Shown piece by piece: positions 6,844 through 15,128 of a DNA stretch of 20,301 bases; within the stretch, counting starts at the first letter, position 1, and the number at the start of each line of letters is the position of its first letter. Origin of the DNA: Chloroflexota bacterium (GTDB lineage: Bacteria > Chloroflexota > Dehalococcoidia > Lucifugimonadales > JACPCL1). The notes beneath the pieces are model-generated. The model ran no database searches. It was not told the origin of the DNA and was given only the letters and a program-made list of their open reading frames with translations. A program made the translations under genes and the position numbers. The stretch is from assembly GCA_016210395.1 (NCBI GenBank), contig JACQUI010000037.1, forward strand, positions 1 through 20,301, in the 5' to 3' direction.

Positions 6844-8862
6844 ATGATAAGCGAGCTACAGGCCTGGTCTATTCTTTTCCTTCCACTGGCTTCATTCGTT
6901 TTCATTTCGTTGTTCATACGTCCCTTCCTGGGGAGCCGCTCGCGTCTCAGCGCGTACGTGACGATCGCCGCCATTGGCCTGGCGTTTCTTCTATCCCTTT
7001 ACGCGCTGCGCTCGACGGTGAGCAACGGCGACGTGGTTGGGTGGGACTCCCACGTGTGGCTGGCCATTGACGGCCTGGAGATACGCATCGGCATCCTCAT
7101 GGACCCGCTGACCGCCGTCATGCTGGTGGTGGTGACGGGCGTGAGCCTGCTGGTGCAGGTGTACTCCCAGGGCTACATGAAGGACGACCCCAGCTATGCC
7201 CGCTACTTTGCCTTCATGTCCCTGTTCACGGCATCCATGGTGGGCATCGGCATTGCACGCAGCATTATCCAGAGGTCTGTGTTCTGGGAGCTGGTGGGCC
7301 TGTGCTCGTATTTGCTCATCGGCTTCTGGCACCAGAGGCCGGCAGCCGCTGCGGCGGCCAAGAAAGCGTTCCTGGTAACGCGCATCGGCGACGTGGGCTT
7401 CCTGCTGGCTATCCTGTACCTGTTCATGCAGCGCACTACGCCGGCCTTCGCGGGGCTGGACCCCTTCGAGATACCGAACATTCTCACCGCGGCGGCGGCG
7501 ATGACCACGACGGCGGTCACATGGACGGCGCTGGGCATCTTTGCCGGCGCTATGGGCAAGTCGGGCCAGTTCCCGCTGCACACGTGGCTGCCGGACGCCA
7601 TGGAGGGCCCGACGCCCGTCAGCTCGCTGATCCATGCAGCGACTATGGTGGCCGCAGGGGTGTTCCTGACGGCCCGCTTCTTCCCGCTGTTCGAGGAGTC
7701 GGCCACGGCGATGACGACGGTTGCGCTGGTGGGCGGATTCACGGCGGTGTTCGCCGCCACTATGGGCCTGGTGATGTTCGACATCAAGCGAGTGCTTGCG
7801 TACTCTACCGTGAGCCAGCTTGGCTACATGATGCTGGCGATTGGGGTGGGCGCGCCGGGAGTGGCCATCTTCCACCTCTTTACGCATGCATTCTTCAAAT
7901 GCCTGCTGTTCCTTGGAGCGGGCAGCGTCAATCACGCCACCGGCACCTTCGACATGCGGTACATGGGCGGCCTACGGAAAGTCATGCCCTGGACCTACGC
8001 GACCTTCCTCCTGGGGGCCTTGAGCCTGGCGGGCGTGTTCCCGCTGGCGGGGTTCTGGAGCAAGGACGAAATCCTTGGGTCGGCCTTGAAGCTGGAAACA
8101 ACGTCGGTGCACACGCTGGTGTTCTGGCTGGCGCTGGCCGCCGTGTTTCTCACGGCCTTTTACATGTTCCGGGTGATCTTCATGACCTTCCACGGAGAGT
8201 TCCGCGGAGGAGTTGATGCCGAACACCCCCAGCCTGCGCAGGCGGCTGCCGGTCATGACGCGCACGGAGACAGCCCCATCCAGGAGCAGGCTGTAACTCA
8301 TAGCGGACACGGAGGGGGGCGTCTGGCGGAGTCGCCGCTGGTGATGGTTGGGCCGATGGCCGTGCTGGCGGCGCTGGCTGTTGGAGCTGGGTACGTTGCC
8401 AATCCTCTGGGCGGCCTGGCTGGCATTCCCGCCCACTGGTTTGTGGAGTTCCTGGGCGAGCATGCGGAGACGTTCGACGCCGGTCTTGCGTTGGGGTCCT
8501 CGGTAGTGGCGCTGGCGGGCATCGGCCTGGCGTTCATGGTGTACATGCGGCGGTCGCCTTCGCCGGAGTCGGTTGGGAAGGCGCTGGCCGCGCCGCGCAC
8601 GCTGCTGTTCAACAAGTACTACCTGGACGTCCTCTACGAGGATGTGATTGTGCGGGGCGCCTTTTACAAGGGACTCGCCCGAAGCCTGAACTGGTTTGAC
8701 CGGGAGGTCATTGACCGGTTGGCCGACGGCATAGGCTGGATAGGGCGCAACGCGGGACGCGCCTTCTTGCCCCTGCAGAACGGCCAGACGCAGGGGTATG
8801 GACTGGTCTTCTCGTTTGGCATCCTGGTGATCCTTGGGGCCTATTTCTTGTTTGGCAGGTAG
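6844..8862 (+). CDS. nuoL: NADH-quinone oxidoreductase subunit L
   Basis: A 672-residue proton-pumping antiporter-like subunit (ND5). Key residues are visible: Glu149 in SVFWELVGLCSYLLIGFWHQ, Lys239 in GAMGKSGQFPLHTWLPDAMEGPTPVSSLIHAATMV, and the ND5-type ending with a C-terminal helix after a long amphipathic segment. ATG 6844 is 5 nt after the DUF2007-like gene; the frame continues upstream to 6757, but only as a shadow of that small gene. A hydrophilic, His-rich loop (about residues 455-498, with GHDAHGD and THSGHGGG) sits between late transmembrane helices. This is a full-length NuoL and not MrpA, as shown by the full set of nuo neighbours. Confidence 0.96.
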   Translation: MISELQAWSILFLPLASFVFISLFIRPFLGSRSRLSAYVTIAAIGLAFLLSLYALRSTVSNGDVVGWDSHVWLAIDGLEIRIGILMDPLTAVMLVVVTGVSLLVQVYSQGYMKDDPSYARYFAFMSLFTASMVGIGIARSIIQRSVFWELVGLCSYLLIGFWHQRPAAAAAAKKAFLVTRIGDVGFLLAILYLFMQRTTPAFAGLDPFEIPNILTAAAAMTTTAVTWTALGIFAGAMGKSGQFPLHTWLPDAMEGPTPVSSLIHAATMVAAGVFLTARFFPLFEESATAMTTVALVGGFTAVFAATMGLVMFDIKRVLAYSTVSQLGYMMLAIGVGAPGVAIFHLFTHAFFKCLLFLGAGSVNHATGTFDMRYMGGLRKVMPWTYATFLLGALSLAGVFPLAGFWSKDEILGSALKLETTSVHTLVFWLALAAVFLTAFYMFRVIFMTFHGEFRGGVDAEHPQPAQAAAGHDAHGDSPIQEQAVTHSGHGGGRLAESPLVMVGPMAVLAALAVGAGYVANPLGGLAGIPAHWFVEFLGEHAETFDAGLALGSSVVALAGIGLAFMVYMRRSPSPESVGKALAAPRTLLFNKYYLDVLYEDVIVRGAFYKGLARSLNWFDREVIDRLADGIGWIGRNAGRAFLPLQNGQTQGYGLVFSFGILVILGAYFLFGR

Positions 8863-8876
8863 GTAAGGAGCGCGCG

Positions 8877-10346
8877 TTGCTGACAGCGGTCGTGTTCTTG
8901 CCACTGGCGGGGGCTGTGGCCCTCGCGTTGCTGTTCCGCAGAGACGGGGTCGCGCGAGGCGTGGCCCTGGCGCTTGCGGTCGCGGAGTTCGCGCTTTCGA
9001 TTTTTGCCTTTCTTTCGTACGACCGCGCCCTGGGCGGCCTGCAGCTCGTTGAGCAGCGGGATTGGATAGCGCCCATCAACGCCCAGTACTACCTCGGCGT
9101 GGACGGGCTGAGCGCGCCGCTGGTGCTGCTGACGGGGCTGCTGGGCCTGTGCGCTGTGCTGGCATCGTGGAGCGTCAAAGTCCGGGTGCGGGAGCACTTC
9201 ATCTGGCTGCTTGCCCTGCAGGGCGCGGTGATGGGCGTTTTCACGTCGCTCGACTTTGTCCTCTTCTTCGTCTTCTGGGAGCTCGAGCTTGTGCCCATGT
9301 ACCTGCTGATCTCCGTCTGGGGGTCCGGCAGGAAGGAGTACTCGGCGCTTAAGTTCCTGGTGTTCACCATCCTGGGCTCCGCGTTCATGCTGGTGGGCAT
9401 CCTGGTGCTGTACTTCTCGGAGGGCACCTTCGACATGGTGAAACTGGGCCAGACAGCCCAGTGGGCCAACCTTGTCCTGCCTGCCCAAGCGGTGTTCTTC
9501 TGTTTCTTCCTGGCCTTTGCCATCAAGCTGCCGACGTGGCCGGTGCATACCTGGCTGCCGGACGCGCACACCGATGCTCCCACGGCAGGCAGCGTCATGC
9601 TTGCCGGCGTTCTCATCAAGATGGGCGGGTACGGCATCATCCGCGTATGCGTCACCCTTTTCCCCGGCGTGGCGCGCGACTACGCCTGGCTCCTGGCCGC
9701 GCTGGGTGTCATCAGCATCATCTACGGGGCGCTGGTCACGGTCCGCCAGAGCGACCTGAAGCGGCTCATTGCGTACAGCAGCATCAGCCACATGGGCCTG
9801 GTGCTGCTGGGCATAAGCTCCGTGGGCGTCGCCGCGGGCAAGGTCAGCGCTGTGGGCCTGAACGGGGCCGCGCTCCAGATGTTCACCCACGGCACCATCA
9901 CTGGCCTCATGTTCTTGCTGGTGGGGTTCGTGTACGAGAAGGCGCACACGCGGTACATCCCCGACATGGGAGGGCTGGCCGGCCGCATGCCGTTCCTGGC
10001 TGTGTTCTTCGTCTTGACGGGACTGGCCTCGTTGGGTCTGCCCGGCCTGAGCGGCTTCGTATCGGAGCTGCTGGTGTTCATGGGGGCCTTCCTGGTGTGG
10101 AGCTGGCCGACGGCCATCGCGGTGTTCGGCATTGTGCTGACGGCCGGGTACATCCTGTGGATGGTGCAGCGGGTCATGTTTGGGCCACCCTTGCATCGGT
10201 ATGAACACGTGGGCGACGCCACCCTGATGGAGGCGATTCCCGTTGTGCTCCTGTTTGCCGCGATCCTTGCAGTGGGCGTGTACCCCGCGTGGGTCACCGA
10301 CGTCTTTGGAACAGGGATAGCACCGATAGTTGAGCGTTTTGGTTAG
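8877..10346 (+). CDS. nuoM: NADH-quinone oxidoreductase subunit M
   Basis: A 489-residue antiporter-like proton-pumping subunit (ND4). The functional pair Glu135 (FFVFWELELVPMYLLI) and Lys217 (AFAIKLPTWPVHTWLPDAHTDAPTAGSVMLAG) is intact, as are the long series of helices and the GLPGLSGFVSE motif near the end. The start is TTG at 8877 with AAGGAG (8865-8870) six bases upstream, immediately after the nuoL stop. The open frame on the opposite strand covering this gene (about 500 codons) is a codon-bias shadow. Confidence 0.96.
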   Translation: MLTAVVFLPLAGAVALALLFRRDGVARGVALALAVAEFALSIFAFLSYDRALGGLQLVEQRDWIAPINAQYYLGVDGLSAPLVLLTGLLGLCAVLASWSVKVRVREHFIWLLALQGAVMGVFTSLDFVLFFVFWELELVPMYLLISVWGSGRKEYSALKFLVFTILGSAFMLVGILVLYFSEGTFDMVKLGQTAQWANLVLPAQAVFFCFFLAFAIKLPTWPVHTWLPDAHTDAPTAGSVMLAGVLIKMGGYGIIRVCVTLFPGVARDYAWLLAALGVISIIYGALVTVRQSDLKRLIAYSSISHMGLVLLGISSVGVAAGKVSAVGLNGAALQMFTHGTITGLMFLLVGFVYEKAHTRYIPDMGGLAGRMPFLAVFFVLTGLASLGLPGLSGFVSELLVFMGAFLVWSWPTAIAVFGIVLTAGYILWMVQRVMFGPPLHRYEHVGDATLMEAIPVVLLFAAILAVGVYPAWVTDVFGTGIAPIVERFG

Positions 10347-10358
10347 CATGAGAGTGAC

Positions 10359-10392
10359 TCACCCTGTCGCCGTCTTCCATTAGGGAAGACGG
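10359..10392 (+). repeat. Stem-loop in the nuoM-nuoN gap
   Basis: CCGTCTTCC (10370-10378) pairs perfectly with GGAAGACGG (10384-10392) around ATTAG, and TCACCCT precedes it (10359), as in the nuoK downstream element. The 112-nt gap 10347-10458 otherwise holds only the nuoN ribosome site. This is a third hairpin placed in an otherwise compact operon. A weak terminator, RNase processing site or inert repeat are all possible. Confidence 0.55.
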
Positions 10393-10458
10393 GCAGGTCT
10401 ACCCGCTAAGGTCTTCCTTTTGTAGAGGCGAAAGGCTTCAGCGGAGAGGTTAAGGCCG

Positions 10459-11937
10459 TTGACTGTACACGATTTGTACCTCTTGTCTCCGGAAATCGCG
10501 CTGGCTGGAATAGGCGGCCTCGTGGTGTTGCTGGACCTGGTGGTCCGGCGGAAGGGCGTGTTGCCTGCGGTGGCGCTGGCCGGCCTTCTCCTGCCTGCGG
10601 CTCTCTCCGTCCTGCTCTGGTCGGACGTGTCCAACGGGGGCCAACTGGCGGGGATCTTCGACACGCTGGCCGTAGACAAGTTTGCCCTGTTCTTCAAGTT
10701 CCTGGTCCTGAGCGTGGTTGCGATGGTTATCCTCGGGTCAGCCGACTACGCCTCCAGGTTTCAACGGTACCAGGGTGAGTTCTATGCGCTGGTGCTCTTC
10801 TCCGCCTCGGGCATGATGCTGCTGGCCTCGGCAACGGAGCTAGTGTCGCTGTACGTAAGCCTGGAGTTGACCTCGCTTCCGCTGGCCGCGCTGGCCGCTT
10901 TTCTACGGGACGAGCGTTCTTCTGAAGCAGGGCTGAAGTTTCTGATTCTCAGCGGCTTGAGCTCCGCCTTACTGCTCTACGGCATGGTGCTGGTCTACGC
11001 GTCCACGGGGACGACGCAGATCTCTGAGATTGCCCAGGCGGTGACGGCGGGCGACATGCCCTTTGGCGCATACGGGATCCTGGGGGGCGTGGTCCTCATT
11101 GTTGCCGGCTTCGGATTCAAGATTTCCATGTTCCCCTTCCAGATGTGGGCGCCGGACGTCTACGAAGGGGCGCCGACGCCCATTACGGCATACCTTTCGG
11201 TGGCCAGTAAAGCGGCAGGTTTTGCCGTTTTGCTTAGGGTCGTATACACGGCGTTTGGGCCGGTCAGCCAGGACTGGAGCATGCTCTTTGCCATTCTGAG
11301 CGCGCTATCCATGACCGTGGGGAACCTGGCGGCCATGGGCCAGAGCAACGTGAAGCGGCTGCTGGCCTACAGCACCGTTGCGCACGCCGGGTATATCCTT
11401 GTGGGACTGGCGGCCATTGCTGCACGTCAGCCGGTGGGGTCGGAGGGGTTGGGTCTCGGAGGCGTCCTCTTCTACCTTGGCGCGTACGCCGCCACGAACC
11501 TGGCAGCGTTTTTCGCTATCATCGCCATCAGCAACAGGACAGGCAGCTACCAGATAGACTCCCTGGCGGGCATGGGGCGCAAGGCCCCCTTCGTCTCGGC
11601 GGTGCTGGCCATCGCGCTGGTGTCCCTCATCGGCATCCCGCCCACGGCCGGGTTTATGGGCAAGCTCTACCTGTTCAACGCGGCCGTCCACGCAGACCTG
11701 GTGTGGCTGGCACTGGTGGGAGTCGTGAATAGCGTTGTCTCGGCCTATTACTACCTTCGGGTCTTGAAGGCCCTCTACGTTGCTCCGGGTGAAGAAACAG
11801 CGGCCTCGGCAACTTCCATGCCGGTGCGCGCCGTAGTGGCCGTCTGCGGGTTCGCTGTGCTCTTCCTGGGAGTGTTCCCTGGACCGTTGCTCCGGCTGGC
11901 CGGCGCCGCTGTCTCGGCCCTCTTGCCCGTGGGGTAG
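10459..11937 (+). CDS. nuoN: NADH-quinone oxidoreductase subunit N
   Basis: A 492-residue antiporter-like subunit (ND2), the last gene of the complex I operon. Motifs are Glu136 in LYVSLELTSLPLAALAAF, Lys221 in GFGFKISMFPFQMWAPDVYEGAPTP, Lys251 in SVASKAAGF, and the terminal GIPPTAGFMGKLYLF. The start is TTG at 10459, with GGAGAGG (10443-10449) nine bases upstream; it matches the expected N-terminus just before the first helix (SPEIALAGIGGLVVLLDLVV). The gene ends before a pair of hairpins that probably mark the operon end. Confidence 0.95.
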   Translation: MTVHDLYLLSPEIALAGIGGLVVLLDLVVRRKGVLPAVALAGLLLPAALSVLLWSDVSNGGQLAGIFDTLAVDKFALFFKFLVLSVVAMVILGSADYASRFQRYQGEFYALVLFSASGMMLLASATELVSLYVSLELTSLPLAALAAFLRDERSSEAGLKFLILSGLSSALLLYGMVLVYASTGTTQISEIAQAVTAGDMPFGAYGILGGVVLIVAGFGFKISMFPFQMWAPDVYEGAPTPITAYLSVASKAAGFAVLLRVVYTAFGPVSQDWSMLFAILSALSMTVGNLAAMGQSNVKRLLAYSTVAHAGYILVGLAAIAARQPVGSEGLGLGGVLFYLGAYAATNLAAFFAIIAISNRTGSYQIDSLAGMGRKAPFVSAVLAIALVSLIGIPPTAGFMGKLYLFNAAVHADLVWLALVGVVNSVVSAYYYLRVLKALYVAPGEETAASATSMPVRAVVAVCGFAVLFLGVFPGPLLRLAGAAVSALLPVG

Positions 11938-11960
11938 GGGCCCCAGCGGCGAACCTGTCT

Positions 11961-12015
11961 CAGAAGCCCCGCGTGTCTGCCCAGTCCGCTGGGTGGGCGG
12001 ACACACAGTCCGCCC
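11961..12015. repeat. Tandem hairpins after nuoN, interspersed-repeat-like
   Basis: CCCAG (11980-11984) pairs with CTGGG (11989-11993), and GGGCGGAC (11995-12002) pairs with GTCCGCCC (12008-12015) around ACACA. CAGAAGC at 11961 and the GGAC-ACA-GTCC core match the block at 5-56. It may end nuo transcription by structure, but no T-run is present. The remainder of the 260-nt gap to the next gene contains only a candidate promoter. Confidence 0.55.
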
Positions 12016-12054
12016 CTACGAGCACCCTGGAACTGGCCTACTGTGTTGTGTTCC

Positions 12055-12083
12055 TTGCGGTAAGGCCGCGCTCTATCCATAAT
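12055..12083 (+). promoter_or_regulatory. Candidate promoter for the membrane-anchored linker protein
   Basis: TTGCGG (12055-12060), a 17-nt spacer and CATAAT (12078-12083) lie about 110 nt before the TTG start of the next gene. The -35 match is only 3 of 6, so the call is tentative. Confidence 0.3.
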
Positions 12084-12197
12084 GAGGCGGGCGTGGCTTG
12101 CCTTTGTGCTTTGCGTGTACGCAACAGCAGCAATGGAGAACGGCCATGACTTCCGGCAGGGTGAAAGGGCAAGGCTGCGATCCCCAAGGAGTGTGGA

Positions 12198-13028
12198 TTG
12201 GCAAGCAGGGCGAGACAACGGAGAGACCGGTTCAAGGCGTGGCTGCGGCGGACCAACCTTGGCCCGGTGCTAGTTGCCGTTGCCTTCGTGTGCGCAGCCA
12301 CGGTGTTGTTCGTACTGTCCCTGCTGATCAGCCGGGTGCTGTCGGACCTCCCCGGCATGTCGTCAGTGTCCAGCGAGTCGCAGGGCCGGGGTGGGGGCGT
12401 CTTTGCGCCGACGCCTACTGCCACAACAACTTTCACTGCCGCGCCGACAGGTGACGCCCGGCTTGACGAGCTTCTCACGAGAGTGGCAGGAATGGCCTTG
12501 ACGACGGTGGCGGGGACAGCAACGCCTGGCGCGCTCCCAACGGCTACGCCAACCGCCACAGGCACACCTGCGCCCACAGCAACGGCCACGTTCACGCCGG
12601 CGCCTACCGCATCTCCCACGCCCACGGAGGCAGTGGGACTCCAGGCGGCGGCGACTGCATCCCCATCTCCGACGCCGACGCGCACTCCGACTCCCACGCC
12701 GACAGCGGTGCCGGTGTTTCAGTTGCAGGGGGATAGCGTACGGCAAACGGCTGTCTTCGAGATCGCCTCTTCGTCCTGGTTCGTGGAATGGTCTACCGGC
12801 GCAACGCAGAGCAACTACAACATGAAGGTGTTGCTGGGCGACCCGGCAAGGCCTGAGATGGAGCGGGAGCTCATGGCGCTGGTGGACGAGCTGGTGGGGG
12901 CCAATGGGGTCCACTCTGGAGCAGTTGTCGTGCCGCCGCAATTTGGGCCGGGGAAGTACTATTTCCGGATATTTGGACCGCCCTCCTGGGATGGTGGATG
13001 GAGGATCGTGGTGCGGGAGAACCAGTAG
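12198..13028 (+). CDS. Membrane-anchored protein with Thr/Pro-rich linker, function unknown
   Basis: A 276-residue protein that I do not recognise as a family. It has a basic N-terminus (1-21), one hydrophobic helix (about 22-46), then a long low-complexity Thr/Pro/Ala linker (about 70-172, with TPTATPTATG- and TPTPTPT-type repeats) and a folded C-terminal segment of roughly 100 residues (VPVFQLQGDS to the end) rich in aromatics, containing FEIASSSWFVEWSTG and GPGKYYFRIFG. By the positive-inside rule the linker and C-terminal domain should be outside the cytoplasm. The architecture suits a cell-surface tether; the C-terminal pattern hints at a beta-sandwich, but that is a guess. The TTG start has AAGGAG (12186-12191) six bases upstream. 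It is convergent with the VWA gene. Confidence 0.75.
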   Translation: MASRARQRRDRFKAWLRRTNLGPVLVAVAFVCAATVLFVLSLLISRVLSDLPGMSSVSSESQGRGGGVFAPTPTATTTFTAAPTGDARLDELLTRVAGMALTTVAGTATPGALPTATPTATGTPAPTATATFTPAPTASPTPTEAVGLQAAATASPSPTPTRTPTPTPTAVPVFQLQGDSVRQTAVFEIASSSWFVEWSTGATQSNYNMKVLLGDPARPEMERELMALVDELVGANGVHSGAVVVPPQFGPGKYYFRIFGPPSWDGGWRIVVRENQ

Positions 13029-13052
13029 GGGGGCGAGCATGCGTTGCATTTT

Positions 13053-13081
13053 GTAGGGGCGAGTCGGCGACTCGCCCCTAC
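13053..13081. terminator. 13-bp hairpin between convergent genes
   Basis: GTAGGGGCGAGTC (13053-13065) and GACTCGCCCCTAC (13069-13081) form a perfect 13-bp stem with a 3-nt loop. It lies 24 nt after the stop of the linker protein and 6 nt past the stop of the VWA gene on the other strand. It could serve as a bidirectional terminator, but there is no T-run on the plus side and the stem resembles widespread GTAGGGGCG-type intergenic repeats, so it may be a repeat unit. Confidence 0.5.
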
Positions 13082-13087
13082 TCCTAC

Positions 13088-15127
13088 CTACCGCAATACG
13101 AGCCGCCTGCTGGCGAAGTAGTCCACGAGCAGGTAACGCCCCAGTTGCTCCGGGCCGGTGTAGAAGACGCGCCCACGGTTGATCCGGGTCATGCGGTCCA
13201 CGAACTCCCGCAGGTGGGGGTTGCTGTCCAGCATGAAGGTGTTGATGGTGATGCGCTGCTGGGTGCATCGCTGCACCTCCAGGAGGGTCTCACGCAGGGT
13301 CCGCGGGCTTGGAGGGTATTGCAGGAAGAGTTGGCCGTTTTCCAAATGCGCTGTAGGCTCCCCATCGGAGACCATGATGATCTGCCTGGTTGCGCTGCTG
13401 GGAGACCTGGCCAGGAGCTTTTGAGCCAGCGCCAGGCCGTGCTGGATGTTGGTGTAGGGGTCGAACTCGTCCCAGCCCAGGTAGGGAAGGTTCTCCGGCT
13501 TGATGTCCCGCGCATAGGTGGAGAAGCCCACGATGTGCAACGAGTCGCGGGGGAACTGGGTGCGGATGAGGTTGTTGAGGGCAAGGGCCACTTTCTTGGC
13601 AGCCAGGAAGTTGCCGCGCATGACCATAGAGAGGCTCATGTCCACCAGCAGGACCGTGGCCGCCTGAGGGGTCTCCTGGGAGGAGTACACCTCGAAGTCG
13701 GCGGGGGTGAGCTTCAAAGGCACGCCGTCTCCCGACCGCTGGACGGCGTTCATCAGAGTGCGTTGCAGGTGCGGCTCAAAAGCGTCGCCGTACTCGTAGC
13801 GCTTCGTTGACTCTCGCTGGGAGAGGCCGGAAATGCCTGTCCTTGAAACGGGATGGCCGCCCAGTTGTGCCTTGCGGATGTGGGAGAAGATCTCCTGCAT
13901 CGCTTTTTGGCCGACCTTGCGCGTGCCCAGAGGCGTGAGCTCGTAGTTTCGCTCGCCTTTTCGAATGTAGCCAGCGCGCTCCAGCATTTCGCCCAGGGTC
14001 CTGATCTGCTCCAGTTGCTGCGCCGCTTCCTCGCCCAGTATCTCCTTGATGGCGCTGCGGTCCACGTCCTGCAGGCTGCCGCCGTGCTGCATGCGGCGGA
14101 GCTGCCGCTCGCTATCCTCGATCTGCTGAAGCCGCTCCATGACCTCCAACGCTTCTTGCAGGGTCACCGGCTCGTCGCCGTGGAAGGGGTAGTCGCGCTC
14201 GGAGTCGCCTTTCTTGCCCAGTGCTTCCAGGTGTGCGCGGAGCTGCGCCAGCTCTTCCTGCATCTCAGGGTCGCCCAGGGCCGCGTCCATGGCGTCCTGG
14301 AGGTCCTGACGCTGGGCGGGAGTAAGGGAGCGAAGAAGGGACCGCATGCGGCCTGCCTGTCGCTGGACCTGCTCCAAGAGGTCGTCCAGGGAATTGGGCG
14401 GCTCTTGTCCGAACATGTCGCCGTACTGCCGGCGGAAGCGGTCGAACTCGGTGGGAGGCACGCCCTTCAGGCGCTGCTCCAGCATGTGGTTCAGGTCTGC
14501 CAGCATGTCCTTTAGGCGGTCCTTGTCCTGAGGAGACATGCCGTGCAAGCTCTTGGAGAGACTGTCCAGGTGGGAGTCCAGGACGGGCTTCTGGAGGGAG
14601 TCCAGCAGCGCCTGGAACTTGTCTCTGGCTTGCGGGTCCATGAACTCGTAGCCCTGAAGCTGCTGGATGCGGCCTGGGGGGTCCTTGGGCAACTGGTCAA
14701 GGAACGCGTTGCTGCGGTCTGCCTGCCGGCGCAGGGAGCTGAGGAGGTCCTGAGCGAGCTTGCCAGGGAGAGGGCTATCCTTCGCTTCTGCGCGCGCAGA
14801 AGCCTCTTCCAGCCGTTGCTGGATGCCCCGGCGCTCGGTGTCCAGGATATCCTGCAGCTTGCCGGCCAGGCTGTCCATGATTGCGCCGAGGTTGTACTTG
14901 GAGAGAGTGGCTTGCCGCTGGCTGCGGAGGCGCTGGAGCAGCTCCTGGACGCCGGGCAGGCGCTGGCCTTCTCTGCCTCCAACGCCCCGCTGCGCCAGAG
15001 ACCGAAGGGCTTCCGCAACATCCCCGTGGGCCATAAGGTACTCCGCCAACTGGTCCATCACATCCTCTTCAGGAAGAGGAGAGAACTGCTGGCTGCCGTC
15101 CCAGCGGGAATACCTATAGGTAGTCAT
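13088..15127 (-). CDS. VWA-domain protein, partner of the AAA+ ATPase
   Basis: A 679-residue soluble protein. Residues 1-440 or so are charged, Gln/Leu-rich and mostly helical (probable coiled coils), and the C-terminal 190 residues form a von Willebrand A domain with an intact metal-ion adhesion site: D496-M-S-L-S500, Thr559 in DPYTNIQHG and Asp588 in MVSDGEPTAH. The start is 1 nt after the AAA+ stop with no Shine-Dalgarno, so translation is probably coupled. VWA proteins paired with MoxR/ChlI-type ATPases (ViaA, NorD, CbbO, BchD) act as target-recognition subunits of assembly or activation chaperones. From memory, the size and order resemble the actinobacterial magnesium-chelatase-like pair Rv0958/Rv0959, whose role is unsettled. 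The substrate here is unknown. Confidence 0.85.
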   Translation of the reverse strand: MTTYRYSRWDGSQQFSPLPEEDVMDQLAEYLMAHGDVAEALRSLAQRGVGGREGQRLPGVQELLQRLRSQRQATLSKYNLGAIMDSLAGKLQDILDTERRGIQQRLEEASARAEAKDSPLPGKLAQDLLSSLRRQADRSNAFLDQLPKDPPGRIQQLQGYEFMDPQARDKFQALLDSLQKPVLDSHLDSLSKSLHGMSPQDKDRLKDMLADLNHMLEQRLKGVPPTEFDRFRRQYGDMFGQEPPNSLDDLLEQVQRQAGRMRSLLRSLTPAQRQDLQDAMDAALGDPEMQEELAQLRAHLEALGKKGDSERDYPFHGDEPVTLQEALEVMERLQQIEDSERQLRRMQHGGSLQDVDRSAIKEILGEEAAQQLEQIRTLGEMLERAGYIRKGERNYELTPLGTRKVGQKAMQEIFSHIRKAQLGGHPVSRTGISGLSQRESTKRYEYGDAFEPHLQRTLMNAVQRSGDGVPLKLTPADFEVYSSQETPQAATVLLVDMSLSMVMRGNFLAAKKVALALNNLIRTQFPRDSLHIVGFSTYARDIKPENLPYLGWDEFDPYTNIQHGLALAQKLLARSPSSATRQIIMVSDGEPTAHLENGQLFLQYPPSPRTLRETLLEVQRCTQQRITINTFMLDSNPHLREFVDRMTRINRGRVFYTGPEQLGRYLLVDYFASRRLVLR

Positions 15128-15128
15128 G

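Noticed and set aside
8841..10349. 502-codon minus-strand open frame opposite nuoM
   Set aside because: nuoM has intact Glu/Lys pump motifs and a ribosome site. The antisense product is highly charged (His, Gln, Asp, Arg), typical of the complement of a hydrophobic GC-rich gene.
2704..11937. Reading the cluster as a membrane-bound [NiFe] hydrogenase or an Mrp antiporter
   Set aside because: NuoD lacks the paired-cysteine nickel motifs, and a full set of A-B-C-D-H-I-J-K-L-M-N genes is present, which fits only complex I.
12038..12697. Minus-strand frame encoding Gly-Val/Ala-Val repeats
   Set aside because: It is simply the complement of the Thr-Pro linker DNA of the membrane-anchored protein; no start signal or family match.
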